Origin: an uncultured Clostridia bacterium
GTDB lineage: Bacteria > Bacillota > Clostridia > Christensenellales > Aristaeellaceae
Length of the DNA: 64,000 nucleotides
Assembly (NCBI GenBank): GCA_934647165.1
Contig: CAKUFA010000006.1
Coordinates: forward strand, 22,264 to 86,263
Reading direction: 5' to 3'
Part shown: piece after piece, positions 57,944 to 64,000 of the stretch
Numbering within the stretch: the stretch's first letter is position 1
Layout of the letters: every line of letters begins with the position of its first letter
Notes under the pieces: model-generated
What the model was told of the DNA's origin: nothing
The model's input: the letters and a program-made list of their open reading frames with translations, nothing else
The model's database searches: none
Program-made: the position numbers and the translations under genes

Positions 57944-59704
57944 TTATCGCTTAATCTCGATGATCTCTTCTCCGCCCTTTTGCGGCGCCTTCCTTCCTAA
58001 AGCGTCCGTATCCTTGAAATATCGCCTCACAAGCAGCGTATCGTCATCCGCCGCCCACACTTCACAATACCCAAACTTCCGCAGTGCGGACTGCTTGTGC
58101 CGGTTCAGCTTCTCTGCCACGTCCGCCTGCAAGGCCTTGTCCTCTTTTCCCCACGGGAATGGCCGGCGGCAGAATGGATCGGGGCAGCCTGTCAGCCCTG
58201 CTTCATCCCCGTAATAGATGGTGGGACAACCGGGCAATGCGCATAGGATGTCCACGCACGTGCGGCAACGCTTCGCCGCCAGGGCATATTCTTCTTCATT
58301 CAGCGTCAGAACCTGCTGCTCTGCCTTGCTCAAACCAATGCCATCCCTGTCGCATAGGATGTTCAGCACCCGGGCGCGGTCATGGCTGCCCAAAAGATTC
58401 ATCAGCGCATAGCGGAACTGCGCCGGATATACCTCGCCTTGATGATTGATAAGCCTTGCCAGCGCGTGCGCGTTGCTTTTTCCGGTCACAAAGTCCAGGA
58501 TGGCTTCCCGCAGGGGATAGTTCATCACACTGTCCAGCGTATCGCCGGTGCAGTAGCACCGAAGCTCGCCATAGGAGATTTTGTTGCTCGCATCCTCCCA
58601 CACTTCGCCCAGCACCACTGCATCCCGCTTGGCACGCTTGGCAGCCGCGCGCAGCTTGCGCAGAAAATCCATGCTCAGTTCATCGGCCACATCCAGCCGC
58701 CAGCCCGCCGCGCCCCGGTCAATCCACCGCGGCACAACGCCTTCCTTGTCCCGGAACATAAACTGCTGATAATCCGGATTCTCTTTTCTGCATTCCGGCA
58801 GGGATGGAATGCCCCACCAACAGGCATACGTATCCGGATAATGCTTGAAGGTGTACCAGGCGTAATAAGGCGACTCCTGGCTCTGCCACGCGCCCACGCT
58901 GTCATAATGGCCATAGCGGTTGAAGTAGCGGCTGTCCTCGCCCGTGTGGCTGAACACGCCGTCCAACATCACGCGGATGCCACGTTCCCCGGCTGCCTTG
59001 CACAACGCGCGGAATTCCTCTTCCGTGCCCAGCAGCGGGTCAATCTGTGTGTAGTCGCCCGTGTCGTAGCGGTGATTGGAACGCGCGCGGAAAATAGGGT
59101 TGAGATACAAAACCGTCACACCCATTTTTTCCAGATAGGGCAGCTTTTTGCGGATGCCGTTCAAATTGCCGCCAAAGAAATCAAGCGCCATATGGTCGCC
59201 GCTGCGGGGATCGCTGTCTGTCAGCAGATCTTCATCCCAGCTTTCATGCACATGGCGATCCGTCCGATCGTCTTTTGCCTTGGTTTCCGCACGGCAGAAC
59301 CGATCAGGAAAAATCTGATAAATGTTCGCTCCATGCATGAATCCGGGCGTTTTGAAGCCCTTGCGATACACCGTCAGCTGGTAGGACGCAACCTCTCCCA
59401 CCTCATACACCATGCCTTCGCCGCCCAACTGATCGGCCGCGTTGCCATAACGCGCCCGATGGTTGCCGGGAAACTCCGCCACAAAATCATACCACATAAG
59501 CCCGGGCGTTTCCGGCGCGGTGAAGCTTGCCTCCCATGTGTCCCCTTCCGTTCTGGTCATGGGATAAAAAGCTTCCTCGCCCGTCCATGTCCGCAATGTG
59601 ACATGCTCCGCCTCTCCATCCCGGAAACGGATGGTAACCTTTTCGCCCGTTGCCGCCGGCCCCGCAGGCTCTCTGTAAAACGCTTCGTGTGAGTTATGGA
59701 TCAT
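57944..59704 (-). CDS. GH13 alpha-amylase family (neopullulanase / maltogenic type)
   Basis: A 586-residue cytosolic enzyme on alpha-glucans or maltodextrins. An N-terminal immunoglobulin-like domain (about 20-115, IRFRDGEAEHVTLRTWTGEE) is followed by the barrel: IYQIFPDRFC, region with DGVFSHTGEDS, nucleophile in GWRLDVADE, acid Glu in VLGEVWEDAS and transition-state Asp in LLGSHDRARVLN. ATG at 59704 (GGGAG eight bases upstream) is preferred over GTG 59713. No signal peptide. Just downstream of glgP, it would trim the dextrins that glgP leaves. Confidence 0.93.
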   Translation of the reverse strand: MIHNSHEAFYREPAGPAATGEKVTIRFRDGEAEHVTLRTWTGEEAFYPMTRTEGDTWEASFTAPETPGLMWYDFVAEFPGNHRARYGNAADQLGGEGMVYEVGEVASYQLTVYRKGFKTPGFMHGANIYQIFPDRFCRAETKAKDDRTDRHVHESWDEDLLTDSDPRSGDHMALDFFGGNLNGIRKKLPYLEKMGVTVLYLNPIFRARSNHRYDTGDYTQIDPLLGTEEEFRALCKAAGERGIRVMLDGVFSHTGEDSRYFNRYGHYDSVGAWQSQESPYYAWYTFKHYPDTYACWWGIPSLPECRKENPDYQQFMFRDKEGVVPRWIDRGAAGWRLDVADELSMDFLRKLRAAAKRAKRDAVVLGEVWEDASNKISYGELRCYCTGDTLDSVMNYPLREAILDFVTGKSNAHALARLINHQGEVYPAQFRYALMNLLGSHDRARVLNILCDRDGIGLSKAEQQVLTLNEEEYALAAKRCRTCVDILCALPGCPTIYYGDEAGLTGCPDPFCRRPFPWGKEDKALQADVAEKLNRHKQSALRKFGYCEVWAADDDTLLVRRYFKDTDALGRKAPQKGGEEIIEIKR

Positions 59705-59732
59705 GCATTTCACTCCCAGATGCTAATCAATG

Positions 59733-59774
59733 CGAAAGGGAAGGACTCGCTTTCACAAGGCTCCTTCCCTTTCG
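59733..59774 (-). repeat. Stem-loop between glgP and the GH13 gene
   Basis: CGAAAGGGAAGGA (59733-59745) pairs exactly with 59762-59774. No clear T-run on the minus strand, so partial termination at most. Confidence 0.6.
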
Positions 59775-59842
59775 TGCTCTTCCACCGCCTGCAAAGCTTT
59801 GCACGGCTTGGCGGATTGTTTTTCTTCCCTGCCGAAAAATCT

Positions 59843-62302
59843 TCAGCCCTTGCGCTTGAGCGGATCCAGGTGCCAGATCAGGTCGTTGTATTCGCGGATT
59901 GTCCTGTCCGACGAGAAGATGCCCGACATGGCCGTGTTGATAACCGCCATCTTCTGCCATTTGGTCTGATCCGCATAGTCCGCATTCAGGCGGCGCTGCG
60001 CCATGGAGTAGGATCCGAAATCCTTGAGCACAAAGTACGGATCCGCCATGGAGCCGTTTTCTCCCACCAGCAGGCTGTGATACAGGTCCTGCAGCACCGC
60101 AGGATTTTCCGGGAACAGCGTGCCGTCGATCATCTGCGTCATGGCCTGGCGGATTTCCTGGTTCGTTTCAAAGATGGTCATGGGGTTGTAGTTCTGTTCA
60201 CGATACATGTCGCGCACCGTGTCCGACCGCATGCCGAAAATGTAGACGTTCTCCATCCCCACCTGCTCGGCAATTTCTACATTTGCACCGTCCATGGTGC
60301 CAATGGTCAACGCGCCGTTCATCATAAACTTCATGTTGCCCGTTCCGCTCGCTTCCTTGGAAGCGGTGGACAGCTGCTCGGACACTTCCGTGGCAGGCAT
60401 CAGCACTTCCGCGGTGGATACGTCGTAGTTTTCCAGGAACACCACCTGCAAATACTTCGATGCCCGCGGATGGTTGGCAATCAGCCTGCTCAGGGCATTG
60501 ATAAAGCGAATGATCTGCTTGGCGCGGTAATATCCTGGGGATGCCTTGGCGCCAAAGAAGAACACCCGCGGCTCCATGGTGAAGGACGGATCGTTCGCCA
60601 GGCGGTTATACAGCACCAGAATATGCAGGGCATTGAGCATCTGCCGCTTGTATTCGTGCAGCCGTTTGGCCTGGGTGTCAAAGATAAAGTCCGGGTCAAC
60701 CACAATATCCTGCCGTTCGCGCACCAGCTTCACCAGGCGTTCCTTGTTGTGGTGCTTCACCTGCGCAAACTTTTCGCGGAAAGCCGCGTCATCAGCAAAG
60801 GGACGCAGGTCATGCAAAAGTTCCGGCTCCCGAATCCACCGATTGCCGATCGCATCGCAGATCAGCTTCGTCAGCTCCGGGTTGCAGCTCATCAGCCAGC
60901 GGCGGTGTGTGATGCCGTTGGTGATGGCGCAGAATTTCTCCGGCATCACCAGGTTATAATCGCGGAAGGTTTCTTCCTTCAGAATTTCACCGTGCAGCTG
61001 GCTCACACCGTTGACGGAATAACTCATGGCCACGCACAGGTTCGCCATGTGCACCATGCCGTAGGCAATCACCGCCATGTGGCCGATGCGCTCCCACTGG
61101 CCGGGGAAGTCATTCCACAGCCGCGCGCACAGCCTGCGGTTGATCTCCTCCAGAATCTGATAAATGCGGGGCAGCAGCTGCCGCACCATTTCTTCCGGCC
61201 ACTTCTCCAGCGCTTCCGCCATGATGGTGTGGTTGGTGTAGGCCACCGTCTTCTGCACAATGGCGGAAGCTTCGTCCCAGCCAAGGCCCTCTTCGTCCAT
61301 CAGGATACGCATCATTTCCGGAATAGCAAGCCCCGGGTGTGTATCGTTGATGTGGATGCACACCTTCTCCGGCAGCAGCTGGAAGTTGCGCCCGTGCAGT
61401 TTTTTGAAATCCTTGATGATGTATTGCAGCGTGGCGCTTGTGAAGAAATAGTGCTGCTTGAGCCGCAGCATCTTGCCTTCGTAGTGGTTGTCCTCCGGAT
61501 ACAGCACCTTGGAGATGACCTCCGCTGCTTCCGCCGCCTGCACCGCCTGGCTGTACTTGCCCTGACCAAACGCCGCCAGGTCAATGTTCTTGGGGCTGCG
61601 GGCAGACCACATGCGAAGCGTGTTCACCGTCGCCGTATCATAGCCTACAATCGGCATGTCGTAGGGGATGGCCTCCACCGTGTAGTAATCCCGGTGGATA
61701 AAGCGCGTCACACCGTTGTCGTTCACCTCGTCCACATGGCCGCCGAAGTGAACCTCGCAGGCGTCCTCCATCACGGGCATTTCCCACGCGTTGCCGTTGG
61801 TCAGCCAGCTGTCCGGCAGTTCCACCTGCTGGCCATCCACAATTTTCTGGCGGAACAGGCCGTATTCATAGCGGATCGTGCAGCCCATCGCCGGCAAATC
61901 CAGGCTGGACAGGCTGTCCAGGAAGCATGCCGCCAAGCGTCCGAGGCCGCCGTTGCCCAAGCCCGGTTCCGGCTCTTCCTTCAGCAGGTCGTCCACATTG
62001 ACGCCCAGTTCGCTCAGCGCCTCCCGGTATACATCCGTGGACACCAGGTTCAGCATGTTGCAATACAGGCTGCGCCCCATCAGAAATTCTACCGACAAAT
62101 AATACAGCCGCTTGAGCTTGGTTTCCTTGCGCTCCTCACGGGCAATGGTGTACTTCTGCATAATCTGGTCGCGCACGGTGGAAGCAAGTGCTTTATAGAT
62201 CTGCTGGGTGGACGCCTCCTGAATGCTGCGCCCATTGTAGCGCTGCAATTTGCCAATGATGGATGCCTTGATGGATTCTTTATCAAATGAAGTTGTAGGC
62301 AT
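59843..62302 (-). CDS. glgP: Glycogen/alpha-glucan phosphorylase
   Basis: Releases glucose-1-phosphate from glycogen or maltodextrin; 819 residues. The PLP-binding lysine is in KEASGTGNMKFMMNG, with the flanking ALTIGTMDGANVEIAE typical of the GlgP family. The N-terminus (LYYLSVEFLMGRSLYCNM) and LGNGGLGRLAACFLDS are diagnostic, as is the HINDTHPGLAIPE loop. AAGGAGG precedes the ATG. Probably co-transcribed with the GH13 gene. Confidence 0.97.
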   Translation of the reverse strand: MPTTSFDKESIKASIIGKLQRYNGRSIQEASTQQIYKALASTVRDQIMQKYTIAREERKETKLKRLYYLSVEFLMGRSLYCNMLNLVSTDVYREALSELGVNVDDLLKEEPEPGLGNGGLGRLAACFLDSLSSLDLPAMGCTIRYEYGLFRQKIVDGQQVELPDSWLTNGNAWEMPVMEDACEVHFGGHVDEVNDNGVTRFIHRDYYTVEAIPYDMPIVGYDTATVNTLRMWSARSPKNIDLAAFGQGKYSQAVQAAEAAEVISKVLYPEDNHYEGKMLRLKQHYFFTSATLQYIIKDFKKLHGRNFQLLPEKVCIHINDTHPGLAIPEMMRILMDEEGLGWDEASAIVQKTVAYTNHTIMAEALEKWPEEMVRQLLPRIYQILEEINRRLCARLWNDFPGQWERIGHMAVIAYGMVHMANLCVAMSYSVNGVSQLHGEILKEETFRDYNLVMPEKFCAITNGITHRRWLMSCNPELTKLICDAIGNRWIREPELLHDLRPFADDAAFREKFAQVKHHNKERLVKLVRERQDIVVDPDFIFDTQAKRLHEYKRQMLNALHILVLYNRLANDPSFTMEPRVFFFGAKASPGYYRAKQIIRFINALSRLIANHPRASKYLQVVFLENYDVSTAEVLMPATEVSEQLSTASKEASGTGNMKFMMNGALTIGTMDGANVEIAEQVGMENVYIFGMRSDTVRDMYREQNYNPMTIFETNQEIRQAMTQMIDGTLFPENPAVLQDLYHSLLVGENGSMADPYFVLKDFGSYSMAQRRLNADYADQTKWQKMAVINTAMSGIFSSDRTIREYNDLIWHLDPLKRKG

Positions 62303-62366
62303 GGATACCCTCCTTCTTGTAGAAAAAACAGGAACGCTGACCTCTTTTGTTGAAACGCACTTTGGA

Positions 62367-62395
62367 ATTATACCTTATTTTCCTTGGCTTTGCAA
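62367..62395 (-). promoter_or_regulatory. Promoter of glgP
   Basis: Minus strand TTGCAA (62390-62395), 17 bases, TATAAT (62367-62372). Confidence 0.78.
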
Positions 62396-62489
62396 TCCCC
62401 TGACCGCCGCATGGGCCGATCAAACGGCATTTCGGCAAAAGGGGGACCTTTTGCCGCCCAATCGAATTCCATGCAGGTTTATTCCCGGG

Positions 62490-62526
62490 CAAAAATAAAA
62501 ATCCGGTAGCAACTGCTGCCGGATTT
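62490..62526 (-). terminator. Terminator after the tRNA genes
   Basis: AAATCCGG (62499-62506) pairs with CCGGATTT (62519-62526), then TTTTTATTTTTG on the minus strand. Confidence 0.85.
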
Positions 62527-62532
62527 CCGACG

Positions 62533-62605
62533 CACCTCCGACGGGATTCGAACCCGTGTTTTCGCCTTGAGAGGGCGGCGTCCTAGGCCTCTAGACAACG
62601 GAGGC
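62533..62605 (-). tRNA. tRNA-Glu (anticodon CTC)
   Basis: A 73-base cloverleaf: acceptor GCCTCCG with CGGAGGT, D-arm GTCT/GGAC, anticodon loop CTCTCAA (CTC), T-arm ACGGG-TTCGAAT-CCCGT. The outermost anticodon-stem pair is C-A instead of C-G. No CCA is encoded. Second of two tRNAs from one promoter. Confidence 0.92.
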
Positions 62606-62612
62606 AAATGAG

Positions 62613-62683
62613 CTGGGGAACTAGGATTCGAACCTAGACAATACGAGTCAGAGTCGCAGGTGCTGCCGTTACACCATTCCCCA
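62613..62683 (-). tRNA. tRNA-Gln (anticodon CTG)
   Basis: A 71-base cloverleaf: acceptor TGGGGAA with TTCCCCA, anticodon stem TGCGA/TCGTA around CTCTGAC (CTG), T-arm CTAGG-TTCGAAT-CCTAG. No encoded CCA. Lies eight bases before tRNA-Glu. Confidence 0.93.
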
Positions 62684-62721
62684 ACGCTCTCGCAATCATG
62701 CTCTCGCTGATTGCAGGAACC

Positions 62722-62750
62722 ATTATATCAAAGGATCGTCCGCTTGTCAA
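62722..62750 (-). promoter_or_regulatory. Promoter of the tRNA-Gln/tRNA-Glu pair
   Basis: Minus strand TTGACA (62745-62750), 17 bases, TATAAT (62722-62727): a perfect consensus, as expected for stable RNA. Confidence 0.93.
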
Positions 62751-62917
62751 TACCTGTTTTTACTTTTTTCGCAAAATTATCTTCTCTTCCGTTTCGTATA
62801 CAAAGCTGCATATTTTAGAACGGCGGCTGCATTTTAGCCAGGAAAAAGGCATCTTCCACCAAGTAATCTGCAAGTTTCTTTCATCACAAATTCTGCAATT
62901 TTTCTTGCAAAAATATC

Positions 62918-62945
62918 TTGTATTTTGGGCGAAATTGCGTATAAT
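62918..62945 (+). promoter_or_regulatory. Promoter of the 46-aa gene
   Basis: TTGTAT (62918-62923), 16 bases, TATAAT (62940-62945). Confidence 0.65.
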
Positions 62946-63010
62946 AATGATTGAAAAGCAGTGTTGTGCAAGAATCGCTGCGTAGCAACATCGTTTCCGG
63001 AGGTGTGAAT

Positions 63011-63151
63011 ATGAGCATTTTGATAACGATCGCCGTATGCGCAGGTTTGATCATGCTGATGCACGATCATGACCGCTGCCAGATGAGACGCGAAGCTTTG
63101 AACGAATACTACCGGACAGAATATCGCCGCGTGTATCCGACGAGCAACTAA
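63011..63151 (+). CDS. 46-aa single-pass membrane peptide
   Basis: ATG at 63011 has GGAGG seven bases upstream; an earlier in-frame ATG has no ribosome site. The peptide is MSILITIAVCAGLIMLMHDH followed by a charged, Tyr/Arg-rich tail (REALNEYYRTEYRRVYP). One membrane segment with a short N-terminus. It has its own promoter and terminator, so it is expressed independently. No family recognised. Confidence 0.68.
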   Translation: MSILITIAVCAGLIMLMHDHDRCQMRREALNEYYRTEYRRVYPTSN

Positions 63152-63231
63152 ATTTCTTCCGAAGGCATCCGCCGGTTCGTAAAGGTCTGTGGGTGCATGG
63201 TTTGCCAAGTGTTCATGCCTGTTGGATTGTC

Positions 63232-63260
63232 AAGGATCTGCAAACAGCAGATCCTTTTTT
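63232..63260 (+). terminator. Terminator after the 46-aa gene
   Basis: AAGGATCTGC (63232-63241) pairs exactly with GCAGATCCTT (63247-63256), followed by T. Confidence 0.88.
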
Positions 63261-63282
63261 GTTACATTTTTGTCAAAAGTAC

Positions 63283-63311
63283 TTGCTTTTTGTGCCGCTT
63301 TCAGCTATACT
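63283..63311 (+). promoter_or_regulatory. Promoter of the split-barrel protein gene
   Basis: TTGCTT (63283-63288), 17 bases, TATACT (63306-63311). Confidence 0.72.
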
Positions 63312-63358
63312 TACCATAGCGGCGGGATAACCGCCCGAAAGAAAGGAAGATATCAACC

Positions 63359-63850
63359 ATGAAGAACCGTGTTCTTGCCCTGCTGCTGGCACTTGCGCTG
63401 TGCCTGCCCTTTGCCGCTTTTGCGGAAACGGACGCTGTGTCCTCTGCTTCTGTGAATGACTTCTATGCTTCTTCCGCCCTCACCGGCGATGACCTGATGA
63501 ACGCCATCAACTCCTTCTCCGGCTTCTATCTGGTCAGCACCACCAATCCGGACGGCACGCCCAACTCCGCTTACTTCATTTATTCCATGGTGAAGTCCGG
63601 CGACAAGTATTACCTGCAGCTGGGTCTTGCGGAAAACCAGTCTAAGGCGAACCTGCTGGCCAACGGCTGCGGTCTGGCCGTGTATGCCGCAACGCCCTCC
63701 AATGAGGAAGGCGCAAAGCCCTACGCTGTGTCCGGCGCCCGCATCACCTTCACCGCTGTGACGGATGAAGCCGTGCTGGCTGAGCTGTCCAAGGACGCCC
63801 GCGAAGGCACCATGTTCTTCGAAGTGACCGCTGTTCGTTCTCTGGGCTAA
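63359..63850 (+). CDS. Exported PPOX-type split-barrel (flavin-binding-like) protein
   Basis: A 163-residue protein: signal peptide (LALLLALALCLPFAAFA) followed by a pyridoxamine-phosphate-oxidase-like split barrel: GFYLVSTTNPDGTPNSAYFI, YYLQLGLAENQSKANLLANG and AVSGARITFTAVTDEAV. Such domains bind FMN or F420 and are usually cytosolic; export makes it notable. AAAGGAAG precedes the ATG. It has its own promoter and a very strong terminator. Confidence 0.75.
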   Translation: MKNRVLALLLALALCLPFAAFAETDAVSSASVNDFYASSALTGDDLMNAINSFSGFYLVSTTNPDGTPNSAYFIYSMVKSGDKYYLQLGLAENQSKANLLANGCGLAVYAATPSNEEGAKPYAVSGARITFTAVTDEAVLAELSKDAREGTMFFEVTAVRSLG

Positions 63851-63875
63851 TCGGCTGCACTTCAAAAAACAAGTT

Positions 63876-63916
63876 GAAAAGCGGGCTGCCTGCATGATAG
63901 CAGGCAGCCCGCTTTT
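63876..63916 (+). terminator. Terminator of the split-barrel gene, abutting element copy 3
   Basis: An almost perfect 17-18-bp stem (AAAAGCGGGCTGCCTGC with its complement) around ATGATA. The element begins at 63917, directly after the T-run. Confidence 0.88.
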
Positions 63917-64000
63917 CAGACTGTCGGCAAACCCTATGAGAAGGCGTCGGAGGGGCATCATGCCCCTCTGACTGGATTCGTATCGACCGGCTATGCCGGT
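63917..64000 (+). mobile_element. Hairpin-rich element, copy 3 (cut by window end)
   Basis: The first 84 bases of the element seen at 39019-39223, same orientation, with eight differences from copy 1 over the shared length. Starts CAGACTGTCGGCAAACC and reaches the GACCGGCTATGCCGGT palindrome. Confidence 0.82.

Noticed and set aside
59696..62290. 864-codon plus-strand frame opposite glgP
   Set aside because: Antisense shadow of glgP; composition is His/Val/Arg-rich with no motifs.

Overview
The window reads as chromosomal DNA of an uncultured-type, GC-rich member of the Firmicutes, class Clostridia. The basis is gene content: DUF1934, DUF1292, DUF2812/PadR, YhaM, a DUF3048 (YerB-type) protein, PlsX/PlsY lipid synthesis, a CtsR-like box before clpB, strong AGGAGG ribosome sites, TTGACA/TATAAT promoters, and the rpsO-pnp-M16 peptidase order. 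A gut lineage near Christensenellales is possible, but that is inference. No phage, plasmid, CRISPR array or complete insertion sequence is visible.

Layout. 1-4.4 kb: end of lspA, an RluD-type pseudouridine synthase, an isolated FakA C-terminal-like domain, an autoregulated PadR/DUF2812 pair and adenine deaminase. 4.4-11.5 kb: an unknown protein, recQ, plsX-acpP-rnc, an FMN-binding lipoprotein and a VanY-like protein that has lost catalytic residues. 11.5-25.3 kb: a small MITE-like element, clpB, galE, PPK2, a complete branched-chain amino acid ABC transporter (livJHMGF), an SCP2 protein, a LytTR-PAS regulator, and a chain of small coupled genes (47 aa, PRC-barrel, 43 aa) leading to an AI-2E-family permease. 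25.3-36.3 kb: cupin, glpK, a membrane-anchored PQQ-like beta-propeller, a DUF362/ferredoxin protein, gpmI, a decayed fumarate-reductase-like gene and an intact VanY carboxypeptidase. 36.3-46.5 kb: ispE diverging from DUF1934, then a long minus-strand run (DUF4279, rplI, dnaB, yhaM, lipoprotein, C_GCAxxG_C_C protein, glycolipid glycosyltransferase, plsY, GNAT). 46.6-64 kb: fba, DUF3048, polysaccharide deacetylase, two DUF1292 proteins (one fused to RuvX, one with a His/Cys-rich tail), M16 peptidase, pnp, rpsO, a membrane flippase-like protein, GH13 amylase, glgP, tRNA-Glu and tRNA-Gln, a 46-aa membrane peptide and a secreted split-barrel protein.

The genes are mainly housekeeping: envelope and lipid synthesis (plsX, acpP, plsY, ugtP-like, VanY, deacetylase), glycolysis and glycogen (fba, gpmI, glgP, GH13, galE, glpK), RNA and DNA metabolism (rnc, pnp, yhaM, recQ, dnaB, ruvX) and nutrient uptake.

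The most unusual signal is non-coding. A roughly 205-bp element made of short hairpins with mainly 3-nt loops occurs three times (39019-39223, 47642-47843 inverted, 63917 to the window edge). Each copy abuts an intrinsic terminator, and in both complete copies the whole terminator hairpin (28-29 bp) is repeated directly on the two sides, like a target-site duplication. A second, different tandem hairpin array lies at 57431-57720, and a 166-bp element with 18-bp perfect inverted ends lies at 11469-11634.
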